DNA of 25,541 nucleotides from Willaertia magna (taxonomy: Eukaryota; Heterolobosea; Eutetramitea; Acrasida; Naegleriidae), in the NCBI GenBank assembly GCA_902984215.1, contig CADWAF010004055.1:1-25541 (forward strand). The letters run 5' to 3'. Below the pieces are notes generated by a model. The model worked only from the letters and a program-made list of their open reading frames with translations. It searched no databases and was not told the DNA's origin. The position numbers and the translations under genes were made by a program. This document shows positions 18,894 through 25,541 of this stretch, piece after piece (positions within the stretch are counted from its first letter, which is position 1; every line of letters starts with the position of its first letter).

Positions 18894-20357
18894 ATGAATT
18901 CAAAGACAGTAACTATTATTGACGGTAGTTTATTAGAAGGAGGTGGTCAAATCATTAGAAATTGTTGTTCACTTTCTTATATTTTAAATAAACCTATTCA
19001 AATATTAAATATTAGAGCAAAACGTAATTCACCTGGATTAAAAAGTCAACATCTTACTGGAATAAAATTAATTGCAACAATTCCTAAAAATCTAAATGAT
19101 GGTTCTTCAACGACAACTTCAACTTTTCACACAAGTGGATTGTCAAATAATTGTAGTTTAGGATCAACTTCTTTTACTTATTTTCCAATCTTTCCAGATC
19201 AATTACATTTACAGAAACAATATCAATTAGTAAATAACAATAATCAGTTAAATAATAATCAACTATTAAAAAAAGAGTACGGTAATAAAAAGAATGTATC
19301 GTCTTCGTCATCATCTTCAACAAAAGAAAGAATTATTTTTAAAGAAGAAAAAGAATTAGAATCATTTACTACTTTATTTGAAGCTGATTGTACCACAGCT
19401 GGGGCTACCACTTTATTATTACAAATTTCATTACCCTGTTTACTTTTTTATCATCCAACAACCTCTATTTATAACAACAATAACAATAATAATAATAATA
19501 AAGAGAAATTACAATTTAATAATGTATTAATTAAAACAATTTTACAAGGTGGTACAAATGTTGATTTTTCACCACCAATTGATGAAGTTACAGAAATTTT
19601 AATACCTTTATTAAATAAAAAGTTTTTATTAGATGATAAATGTGAAATTATAAAAGTTAATTGTTTAGAAAGAGGGTTTTATCCAAAAGGTAATGGTAAG
19701 ATTGAATTGATAATTGATCAATTAAAATTATTAAAGAATAATAACAATTCGTTAAATGCAATTGATTTAAGTGAAAGAGGAAATTCTATTGTAATGTTTA
19801 AATTATTTTTAAATTATACAGATGATTATCAGAAAAGTTTTATTGAAAAATTAAGTGGTACAATTGTTAATGAATTAAAAAAGAGAGAATTTAGTAAAAA
19901 TTATTGTAATAATAATAATATTCAAATTTCTTTACAAAAAGTAGAAAATAATCCAAGTCATTCAAAAATTATTTTTGGTACTGCAATCATAGTTGACAAT
20001 AAAGAAAATCAGTTTGGGGCAAGTTTTCACACAAAAGATTTTTCAACAAATAAGAAACATCAAAAAGATATTAGGGTAGATGAACATGTTAGAATTACAA
20101 ATGATTTATTAATGAGATTAGAGAAACAGTGGAATGAAAAGGGTTGTGTAGATGAACATGTACAAGATCAATTAATTATATTTATGGCTTTGGCTAAAGG
20201 TAAAAGTAAATTGAGAACTGGACCATTAACTTTACATACACAAACTGCAATACATTTTTGTGAAGAATTAACTGGTGTGAAATTTGATATTAATGAACAA
20301 GATGATGGTTCTTTTCTTTTGGAAGTGGATGGTATTGGTCAACCATTTTTACAATAA
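18894..20357 (+). CDS. RTCA: RNA 3'-terminal phosphate cyclase
   Basis: 487 residues in one exon, about 120 longer than human RTCA. The enzyme turns an RNA 3'-phosphate into a 2',3'-cyclic phosphate using ATP. Conserved blocks: DGSLLEGGGQIIRN (10-23), RAKRNSPGLKSQHLTG (41-56), EADCTTAGATTLLLQISLP (163-181), LQGGTNVDFSPPID (217-230), RGFYPKGNG, DEHVQDQLIIFMALAKG and GPLTLHTQTAIHF (443-455). In the last, H448 is the nucleotide-accepting histidine. The extra length is low-complexity insertion: Asn/Gln/Ser-rich at about 65-150, including a run of seven serines, and a polyasparagine run at about 194-202 from an AAT/AAC repeat. Both sit between core blocks, so activity should survive. It is RTCA rather than RCL1 because the catalytic histidine is present. 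Confidence 0.95.
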   Translation: MNSKTVTIIDGSLLEGGGQIIRNCCSLSYILNKPIQILNIRAKRNSPGLKSQHLTGIKLIATIPKNLNDGSSTTTSTFHTSGLSNNCSLGSTSFTYFPIFPDQLHLQKQYQLVNNNNQLNNNQLLKKEYGNKKNVSSSSSSSTKERIIFKEEKELESFTTLFEADCTTAGATTLLLQISLPCLLFYHPTTSIYNNNNNNNNNKEKLQFNNVLIKTILQGGTNVDFSPPIDEVTEILIPLLNKKFLLDDKCEIIKVNCLERGFYPKGNGKIELIIDQLKLLKNNNNSLNAIDLSERGNSIVMFKLFLNYTDDYQKSFIEKLSGTIVNELKKREFSKNYCNNNNIQISLQKVENNPSHSKIIFGTAIIVDNKENQFGASFHTKDFSTNKKHQKDIRVDEHVRITNDLLMRLEKQWNEKGCVDEHVQDQLIIFMALAKGKSKLRTGPLTLHTQTAIHFCEELTGVKFDINEQDDGSFLLEVDGIGQPFLQ

Positions 20358-20449
20358 ATATAATTATTTGAGTAATTTTGTAAAGAATTGTATTAATAAT
20401 ACCCGTTTGCAGATTTTACAAAATTATTTTTTTGATTGGAATGTAAAAA

Positions 20450-20695
20450 ATGACTGAAAACCAACAACCTAGATTTATTGAAGTACCTTGGATAACAGAA
20501 CCCATTGATGTTAATGATCCAAAGTTTTGTGATATTTGTGTTTTATTGAAAAATTCTCCTTGTGAATCACCTTATCAATCCTTTATGAAAAACAAAGAGG
20601 ATACAAGAATGGAAAAAAAACTAGAAGATTGCATTTCTGAAAACACAAGTACATTTAAAGAAAGATTTGAAATTTTAGGATCTAAAATCTACTAA
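20450..20695 (+). CDS. Small GCK/CHCH-like cysteine protein
   Basis: 81 residues with an ATG 92 nt after the cyclase gene. The stretch DPKFCDICVLLKNSPCESPY followed by KKLEDCISENT resembles the GCK/CHCH class: a CxxC, a Gly/Ser-Pro-Cys turn, then two charged helices with a cysteine. Such proteins often lie in the mitochondrial intermembrane space. Two cysteines usual in the GCK pattern (after the first helix and near the end) are replaced here, so the match is partial and the role is unknown. Confidence 0.6.
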   Translation: MTENQQPRFIEVPWITEPIDVNDPKFCDICVLLKNSPCESPYQSFMKNKEDTRMEKKLEDCISENTSTFKERFEILGSKIY

Positions 20696-20938
20696 CTAAA
20701 ACTGTTAACCGCATATATAAACAAGCACAGTGTTATTAGTGTTAAGGAGATATGTGCAAAACAATATAATTCAGGAAATTTAAAGGTTTTAGTCAAAGAA
20801 ATTTTAAAGAAATAAATAATAACTTTAATATTTTAAAATAGTTTACAATACATAAAGTACAAATAAAAAGAAAAAGCGTTGTTGTAAAGATCAGTTAATG
20901 ATTATGCTTCTTCTTTTTAGTTACTAAATTGTTAATTT

Positions 20939-21337
20939 TCATTTGTTTTTGAAATTTCTGTATTGTAAAACAAAAGCGGTAATTATAATTGCAGCCAACG
21001 TTAAAAACGCAAATATGGTTACGGTCATACCAACCAGTGAAGCGGTTTTTACAGGACTCAACTCTACCACACCGCAACACGTTTGGATTTTAAGTAACTG
21101 TCCTGAAGATGAAATGTTACTATTAGCTTTGCTAACTTTACTTATTTTACTTGTTGTGCTCTTTGTTTCTTCTTGAACAACACTACTGTCAGCAACAACA
21201 TTGTTAAAAACACCTGAATTTCTTTTCACGTCATTGCTTTTGGATATAATATCTATAATAACAACAGAGTTTTTGGTAGAGTCTTCTTCTTCTTTGTTGT
21301 TATTATTATTATTACTAATAGTAAAACTATTATTCAT
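20939..21337 (-). CDS. Single-pass membrane protein, hypothetical
   Basis: 132 residues, ATG at 21337. The first 90 residues are hydrophilic, with an Asn run at 9-14 and many Ser, Lys and Val; no signal peptide is present. One transmembrane segment lies at about 101-124 (LVGMTVTIFAFLTLAAIIIT), followed by a short basic tail (QYRNFKNK). This suits a C-terminally anchored protein. The frame's convergent partner is the GCK-like gene. No family is recognised. Confidence 0.6.
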   Translation of the reverse strand: MNNSFTISNNNNNNKEEEDSTKNSVVIIDIISKSNDVKRNSGVFNNVVADSSVVQEETKSTTSKISKVSKANSNISSSGQLLKIQTCCGVVELSPVKTASLVGMTVTIFAFLTLAAIIITAFVLQYRNFKNK

Positions 21338-22136
21338 TTGGGTTTATTTACTATAGTGTTGGATATTAATTGTTTTTTTTGAAATTGTTGATTAGTTGAC
21401 TAGGTCACTCATTGTGTTTTAATAGAAATATTACTGATCTTTGATTTAATTCTTGAATTGTTTTTATTCTAAAGAAGGAAAAACACTGCTAGTTTGTGAA
21501 TATCTGTTGATTGTTAGTCATTTAGATTGCAGCTTGTAGATGTTTGTTAACGTATTGTTTTATATAAAAAAAGAAAAGAGGGAATCTTGAATTTTATTTT
21601 TTAGTAAAATATTGTGAACATAAATAAATTGATTTAGTTGAACTTCCATATGTTTGTTATACTGTATTAAATTGGAATTATCTAAATTATATTTATGCAA
21701 AATCATTTCTATTCATGTAAATAGAGGTTTTTTATAGCAATGTGTCAAAAAAAGTCAACAACTTCTATACAAATTCAAGTAAATAGCTATTGTATTCTAT
21801 AATTTTTCTAATACAAATACAAATTAATTCAATTAGTAAGTTATTAATTGTTTTATTTATATTAATTTATTATCATAATCACTATCATTTTCTATTGTTT
21901 CATCATTACGGAATAAGATTTAAATAAGAAAATAAAGAAATAATAAATAATTAGAAATATAACAAAGTTTATACTTAAAAATAAAACGAATAATATTTAA
22001 TATAAAAAGATTATAAAGTGAAAAATAATGAATTTTAAAAATAAATTTATTTATTTGTTTTTATTTTCATGAGTTTTTTTTAGGTAAATAACTGTTATAA
22101 TAATATTAAAATATTATGTTTTTTCATTTTTTCATT
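21338..22136. other. Very AT-rich spacer
   Basis: About 800 nt with no convincing frame on either strand and many A and T runs. It includes the presumed promoter of the small membrane-protein gene at its left end and leads into the tRNA-Pro gene at its right. No RNA gene or repeat was recognised in it. Confidence 0.6.
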
Positions 22137-22345
22137 GGGAACACGGCCTAGCGGTATGATACTCGCTTTGGATGCGACCTAACGATTGAAAAAATATTAT
22201 AATATTTGTGCAATACAAACCAACAAATACTAATAATCAACTATAAATAACACAGACTTTACAAATTACAAAAGACCAATACCCTCTATTTATTTGGAAA
22301 CTATTGCTTAATTTAGTAATCTGGGTTCGATTCCCAGTGCTCCCC
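22137..22345 (+). tRNA. tRNA-Pro(TGG), interrupted by about 137 nt after the anticodon loop
   Basis: The 5' part has acceptor GGGAACA (22137-22143), a D arm GCCTAGCGGTATGAT typical of tRNA-Pro, and an anticodon arm CTCGC-TTTGGAT-GCG with anticodon TGG at 22169-22171. The 3' part has T arm CTGGG-TTCGATT-CCCAG (22321-22337), acceptor TGCTCCC (22338-22344) and discriminator C. The acceptor pairs at 6 of 7 (A5-C68 mismatch). The insertion begins between the 3' strand of the anticodon stem (about 22177) and the variable loop and ends by about 22320, not at the canonical 37/38 site. If the 3' exon starts at 22315 (AG), the stem pair C27-G43 is restored. The insertion has no run of four T, so Pol III could read through. 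Functional with an unusual intron, or a split pseudogene. Confidence 0.7.
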
Positions 22346-22372
22346 TTGCCGAGAGAAAAGAATTTTGAAAAG

Positions 22373-22377
22373 TTTTT
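22373..22377 (+). terminator. Pol III terminator candidate for tRNA-Pro
   Basis: A five-T run 28 nt after the tRNA end; a four-T run at 22363-22366 is closer and could also serve. Confidence 0.4.
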
Positions 22378-22475
22378 AAAAGGTTCAGAACCTTGAAGTT
22401 TATTGCTAACGAACATTATAAAAGCAGATACAATTTATTTTTGTACAATATTTATATTACAATCGTTACATAATA

Positions 22476-23764
22476 TTAAACTTCAAACACTCCATTTTCT
22501 TCTAAAGTATTTAATACCTTATGATCACACCTATAATCTTTCTTTTCATTTCTTTCCAAAAGTTTTGTAATTTCTTTATGCATTGATTTAAATCTTTGTT
22601 TAAAATAATTTATAATCATTGATCTAGGTACTGATCCCTTAAAATCAATCATCACAACCTTTGAAAATTTACACTTCCCTTCACCAATAATTGGTTGAAC
22701 TAAAATTCCATGAACTTGTATTGCCCTCACTACTCCCTTCTTTGGTAAAGGTACCACTTCTGGAGCTTCACACGATTTCTTACAAACAATATAATTACCA
22801 TATTTATCCTTCACACAAGTATAAATCATTGGGAATTCTCTATCTGCCAAAGGGAAATATAAATGTTGTGTTTCTAAGGCCATTGAAGAAGCTAATTGTT
22901 GTTCTGAAATCTTTCTTGCAGGAATATAAGTTAGTAATTCTACATTTTTTAAGTTAATATCATAAACTTTTCTTAATTTAGAGTTAAATAATGTGTGGAT
23001 AAGTTCAATTGCCTCACATTGGAATTCCATTTCAACTCTTATCATTTTGTCATGTGGAATTGATCCAAATTCATAAATTTGTTTAGAAGAATATAATTTA
23101 TGATGACTAGATGATTGAATTAAATCCCACTCTTTTTCCAAGTCACTTGTCAAAACTGATTTTAAGAATTCTACGTCTTGTATAACAAAATGATCAGTTT
23201 TTAAATTAATAATACTGTCCTTCATTGTGTGAGGTACTCTACCATTTATCACACCTAAATCTAATAAAGCTTCTATACCAACCGATTTTAAAAATTTTAA
23301 AAACAATTCACTTTTAAGGAAATCACCAAAAACATGTTCTTTTAAAGAAATTAAAATACTAAATTCTAATTCTTCAAATAGATTTGATGCTAAAATAGTT
23401 TTATCTTCCTTCTCACAAGCTTCTATAATCTTTTGTTTTAAATGACCTGAAATATTTAATTGATTTTTTGAATCTTCTTTTATAAATTCGTTAATAATTT
23501 CTTTTGCTTTCTTAATTTTATTAGATTCTGATCTCATTAGTTTATATTCGTTGGTTGCATTTAGAAATAGTGCCATTTCTATATAATTATTGTGGTTATT
23601 GTAAAAATAAAAATCTATAACTTACCTAAATTGTGAGTACTTGTTAAATATTCTGTAAAACATTTATAAGAACTTTCATTTTCAATAATAGCTTCTAAAC
23701 AAAAATCAATTTTACTTAAATCTTTAGTGTCAAAATCGTTTGAATTGGAAAGTCTAAAAGGCAT
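22476..23764 (-). CDS. RGS-START fusion protein, two exons
   Basis: Exon 23764-23626 joins to 23578-22476 across a 47-nt GTAAGT...TAG intron, giving 413 residues. Residues about 30-148 look like an RGS domain, which speeds GTP hydrolysis on G-alpha proteins: CFTEYLTSTHNLEMALFLNA, then KAKEIINEFIK, and a final HVFGDFLKSELFLKFLKSVG. Splicing is needed to complete its first helices. Residues about 175-390 look like a START lipid-binding domain: LEKEWDLIQSSSHHKLYSSK, IRVEMEFQCEAIELIHTLF, FPLADREFPMIYTCVKDKYG, and a C-terminal helix SMIINYFKQRFKSMHKEI. The combination suggests G-protein signalling tuned by a lipid or membrane contact. There is no transmembrane segment or signal peptide. Domain calls are by eye; RGS is the less certain. 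Confidence 0.85.
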
Positions 23765-24220
23765 AATGTTGTTTTTTAATAAAATTAGTGAGACTAACTA
23801 GCAAGCCAATAATAAAGCACTGAGAAGTTAAAGGTTTTTTTTTAATTTGTTGTTGTTAGAGATCTTTGTTGCGAATTGGTTTGTGAATTTATAAAGAAAA
23901 TTTGAAAAAGTGACCATACTAATTGGACCGCAATACAGCCACGAATATAAAATGGGAAGGTTTAACTCAAAGAGATCTCGATGGAAAAGGTAATTTATAG
24001 TTTTGTAAAAGTTTATGAAATGTTGTCGGGGATAATATACACATATATAGTCCTGGAATAAAGTAGTGAAATGCCAGGTATTAATTGCGTTTTGTATAAT
24101 TTCACAACAAAGTACAAGACAGTTGCCAATAACGCACAGCAATAGATACTGTTCAACCAAAAAAATATGGTTTTATTCTTGAATATTTTTTGATTCAGGG
24201 TTGTATACAATGCAACAAAT
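23765..24220. other. Spacer with ATG-less open frames
   Basis: Between the RGS-START gene start and the transporter stop, two overlapping minus-strand frames (23828-24160 and 24013-24210) are open for 110 and 65 codons but start at TTG, not ATG, and match no family. No convincing spliced gene joins them. A 13-codon plus-strand frame at 23952-23993 is discussed among the rejected items. Confidence 0.45.
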
Positions 24221-25541
24221 TTAGTCTTGTTGTGGACTGGTAGTAGTACTAGTAGTATTATTTAAAGAAGAATTATTTCTCAATTCCAATAATCTATGTA
24301 TCTTATAAACAATCACACCAATTAAAGTAACGCTATATCCAAAAATATTTAAAGTACTAAGTACATCTTTAAAAACAAGAACAGAAGTAGCAATTAATAA
24401 TAATTCTTTCACAATTGATACAACCGTTAATGTTAATGAAGAAGTCTCTTTAATCAATAAAAATTCACTAATATTTAAAATAATTCCTAAAAAAGAACCA
24501 ACAAACACAACACCAATAAATTCTAAAATAAATAAAAACCTTAAATAATGTATTGATTGATTTTGTGCAATTAAATTTGAATCTTCTTTTAAACCACCAA
24601 CATTAAGGAAAGCTGTTATAATACTATATCCTTCTATAATTAATGCAAATGGTAAAACTGTCAATCCAATGATTGGTGCTGTATAGAAAAATACTTGAAT
24701 GGAAGATAATTCAATTTTTGATGTAATGACTTGTTCATTGGAATCTTTTGTTAATAAAATTTCTAAATTTTGTTTGTTGTGTTGTTCTTCTTCTTTTAAT
24801 TTTTTTTGATTATTGTCATTATGAATCAATTCAGTAGTTACAATTGCAGAAGATTCTTCTTCTTCTTGCAATTCAATTTCTTCCTTCTTTTCTTCTATTG
24901 TTGTTGTTTCATTATTTTCATTATCCACTGCCTCAATCATTTCTTCTTCTTCATTCTCTAATCTATTATATTCAACAGATGAAGTGGCATGTTTCTGTAA
25001 AATAAATTGAGCATAAACTAATCTCATTCCAGCAAATAAAGTACTTCCAATAACTAAAATAAAACCAATCATTTGAAAACCAATACTTCCTTTTGAAGTT
25101 AAAGCAACACCAATAGAGATAAATAAAATTGAAAAAATTAAAATCCAATTCATTTTCTCTAATTTTATAATAAAAGAAAATATCATTACAAAAACTGGTA
25201 TACAACTTCTTAACATTGTATATAAAGATATTGTAATATATTTAAATGATAAGTTTGCCATACCCCAATCTATTCCTGATAAACAACCAAATGGTATTAA
25301 TAATTTAAATGAATTAAAATTAAATAAATGTTTAAAAATTTCTTTTTTTGTAATTTTTTTATTATTTAATTGATTTTCAATTAAATTTTTTTTAATATTA
25401 TTTTTAATTATAAAATATGAAATGATTCCACAAAAAATAAAATTTACAAACATTTGACAAGTAAGAAAAGAAAGTGGAAATCTTACGTTTGTATAAGAAG
25501 TTGTATATTTAATAAATAAAGTTAAAAGAATTGAACTAATA
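24221..25541 (-). CDS. SLC35C2-like nucleotide-sugar/triose-phosphate-type transporter (5' end missing)
   Basis: The frame is open from the right edge; the ATG at 25453 is internal, since the 29 codons before it encode family sequence (LFIKYTTSYTNVRFPLSFLT, like the first helix and loop of the TPT group). 439 codons are visible. Several transmembrane helices follow. GIDWGMANLSFKYITISLYT, FSFIIKLEKMNW and the later ISEFLLIKETSSLTLTVVSI match the SLC35C2 branch of the drug/metabolite transporter superfamily, which acts in Golgi or ER membranes. A cytosolic-type loop of about 90 residues, rich in Glu and Asn, is inserted after the central helices; this is a low-complexity expansion. The substrate cannot be predicted (SLC35C2 is linked to GDP-fucose). 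Confidence 0.9.
   Translation of the reverse strand, partial: ISSILLTLFIKYTTSYTNVRFPLSFLTCQMFVNFIFCGIISYFIIKNNIKKNLIENQLNNKKITKKEIFKHLFNFNSFKLLIPFGCLSGIDWGMANLSFKYITISLYTMLRSCIPVFVMIFSFIIKLEKMNWILIFSILFISIGVALTSKGSIGFQMIGFILVIGSTLFAGMRLVYAQFILQKHATSSVEYNRLENEEEEMIEAVDNENNETTTIEEKKEEIELQEEEESSAIVTTELIHNDNNQKKLKEEEQHNKQNLEILLTKDSNEQVITSKIELSSIQVFFYTAPIIGLTVLPFALIIEGYSIITAFLNVGGLKEDSNLIAQNQSIHYLRFLFILEFIGVVFVGSFLGIILNISEFLLIKETSSLTLTVVSIVKELLLIATSVLVFKDVLSTLNIFGYSVTLIGVIVYKIHRLLELRNNSSLNNTTSTTTSPQQD

Noticed and set aside
20943..21176. Plus-strand 77-codon hydrophobic frame
   Set aside because: It is the antisense shadow of the transmembrane segment of the minus-strand 132-residue gene.
23952..23993. 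Plus-strand 13-codon frame whose RFNSKRSRWKR resembles the tail of ribosomal protein eL39
   Set aside because: It lacks the N-terminal half and the family's final TKLGL, stops at once, and no upstream exon with the expected sequence was found. Probably chance.
23828..24210. Two hydrophobic minus-strand frames of 110 and 65 codons
   Set aside because: Both begin with TTG, contain no suitable ATG, match no family, and no plausible GT-AG junction joins them into a clear protein.

Overview
This is a stretch of eukaryotic nuclear chromosome, AT-rich, with the standard stop codons. It has single-gene transcription units on both strands, short GT-AG introns (42 to 113 nt, nearly all starting GTAAGT), low-complexity Asn, Glu and Ser tracts, and very AT-rich spacers. 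The gene set (RGS, RhoGAP and RCC1-type proteins, SUMO E1, mitochondrial uL15) and an isolated chromosomal 5S rRNA gene fit a free-living amoeboid protist, most likely a Naegleria-like heterolobosean. The species is inferred from style and content, not proven.

Layout. Left edge: the 5' end of a minus-strand gene with a mitochondrial-type presequence (1-235), then a large acidic F-box-like gene (338-2122, minus). A roughly 900-nt spacer follows with two imperfect-to-perfect hairpin repeats. Next is a four-exon dihydropyrimidinase gene (3021-4763, minus) with a signal peptide and a 24-nt microexon that carries a metal-ligand histidine. Between 4.8 and 5.2 kb lie two RNA polymerase III genes: tRNA-Cys(GCA) with a 15-nt intron (minus) and 5S rRNA (plus). 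Then come a small secreted Cys-containing protein (5463-5882, plus) and a membrane-anchored LURP-one/tubby-like protein (5950-6750, minus).

Middle: an RCC1-repeat protein in four exons (7034-8481), a type I membrane protein in three exons (8718-11329), an FHA protein with CDK-type sites, a PP1-docking motif and a KEN box (11420-12865), mitochondrial ribosomal protein uL15 (12900-13871, minus), and, divergent from it, the SUMO-activating enzyme subunit UBA2 in three exons (14088-16116). Then follow a small Asn-rich ORF, a RhoGAP-PH protein (16734-18761), RNA 3'-phosphate cyclase (18894-20357) and a small GCK/CHCH-like protein (20450-20695).

Right: a small single-pass membrane protein (20939-21337, minus), an 800-nt AT-rich spacer, a tRNA-Pro(TGG) gene interrupted by about 137 nt at a non-canonical place (22137-22345), an RGS-START fusion protein (22476-23764, minus) and an SLC35C2-like nucleotide-sugar/triose-phosphate-type transporter that runs off the right edge (24221-25541, minus).

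The genes look independent; no operon or dedicated multi-gene system is visible. The most unusual items are the interrupted tRNA-Pro, the palindromic anticodon-intron pairing in tRNA-Cys, the dihydropyrimidinase microexon and signal peptide, the FHA/PP1/KEN protein and the RGS-START fusion. Exon joins were worked out by hand from splice motifs, reading frame and family alignment recalled from knowledge; none has been tested against transcripts.
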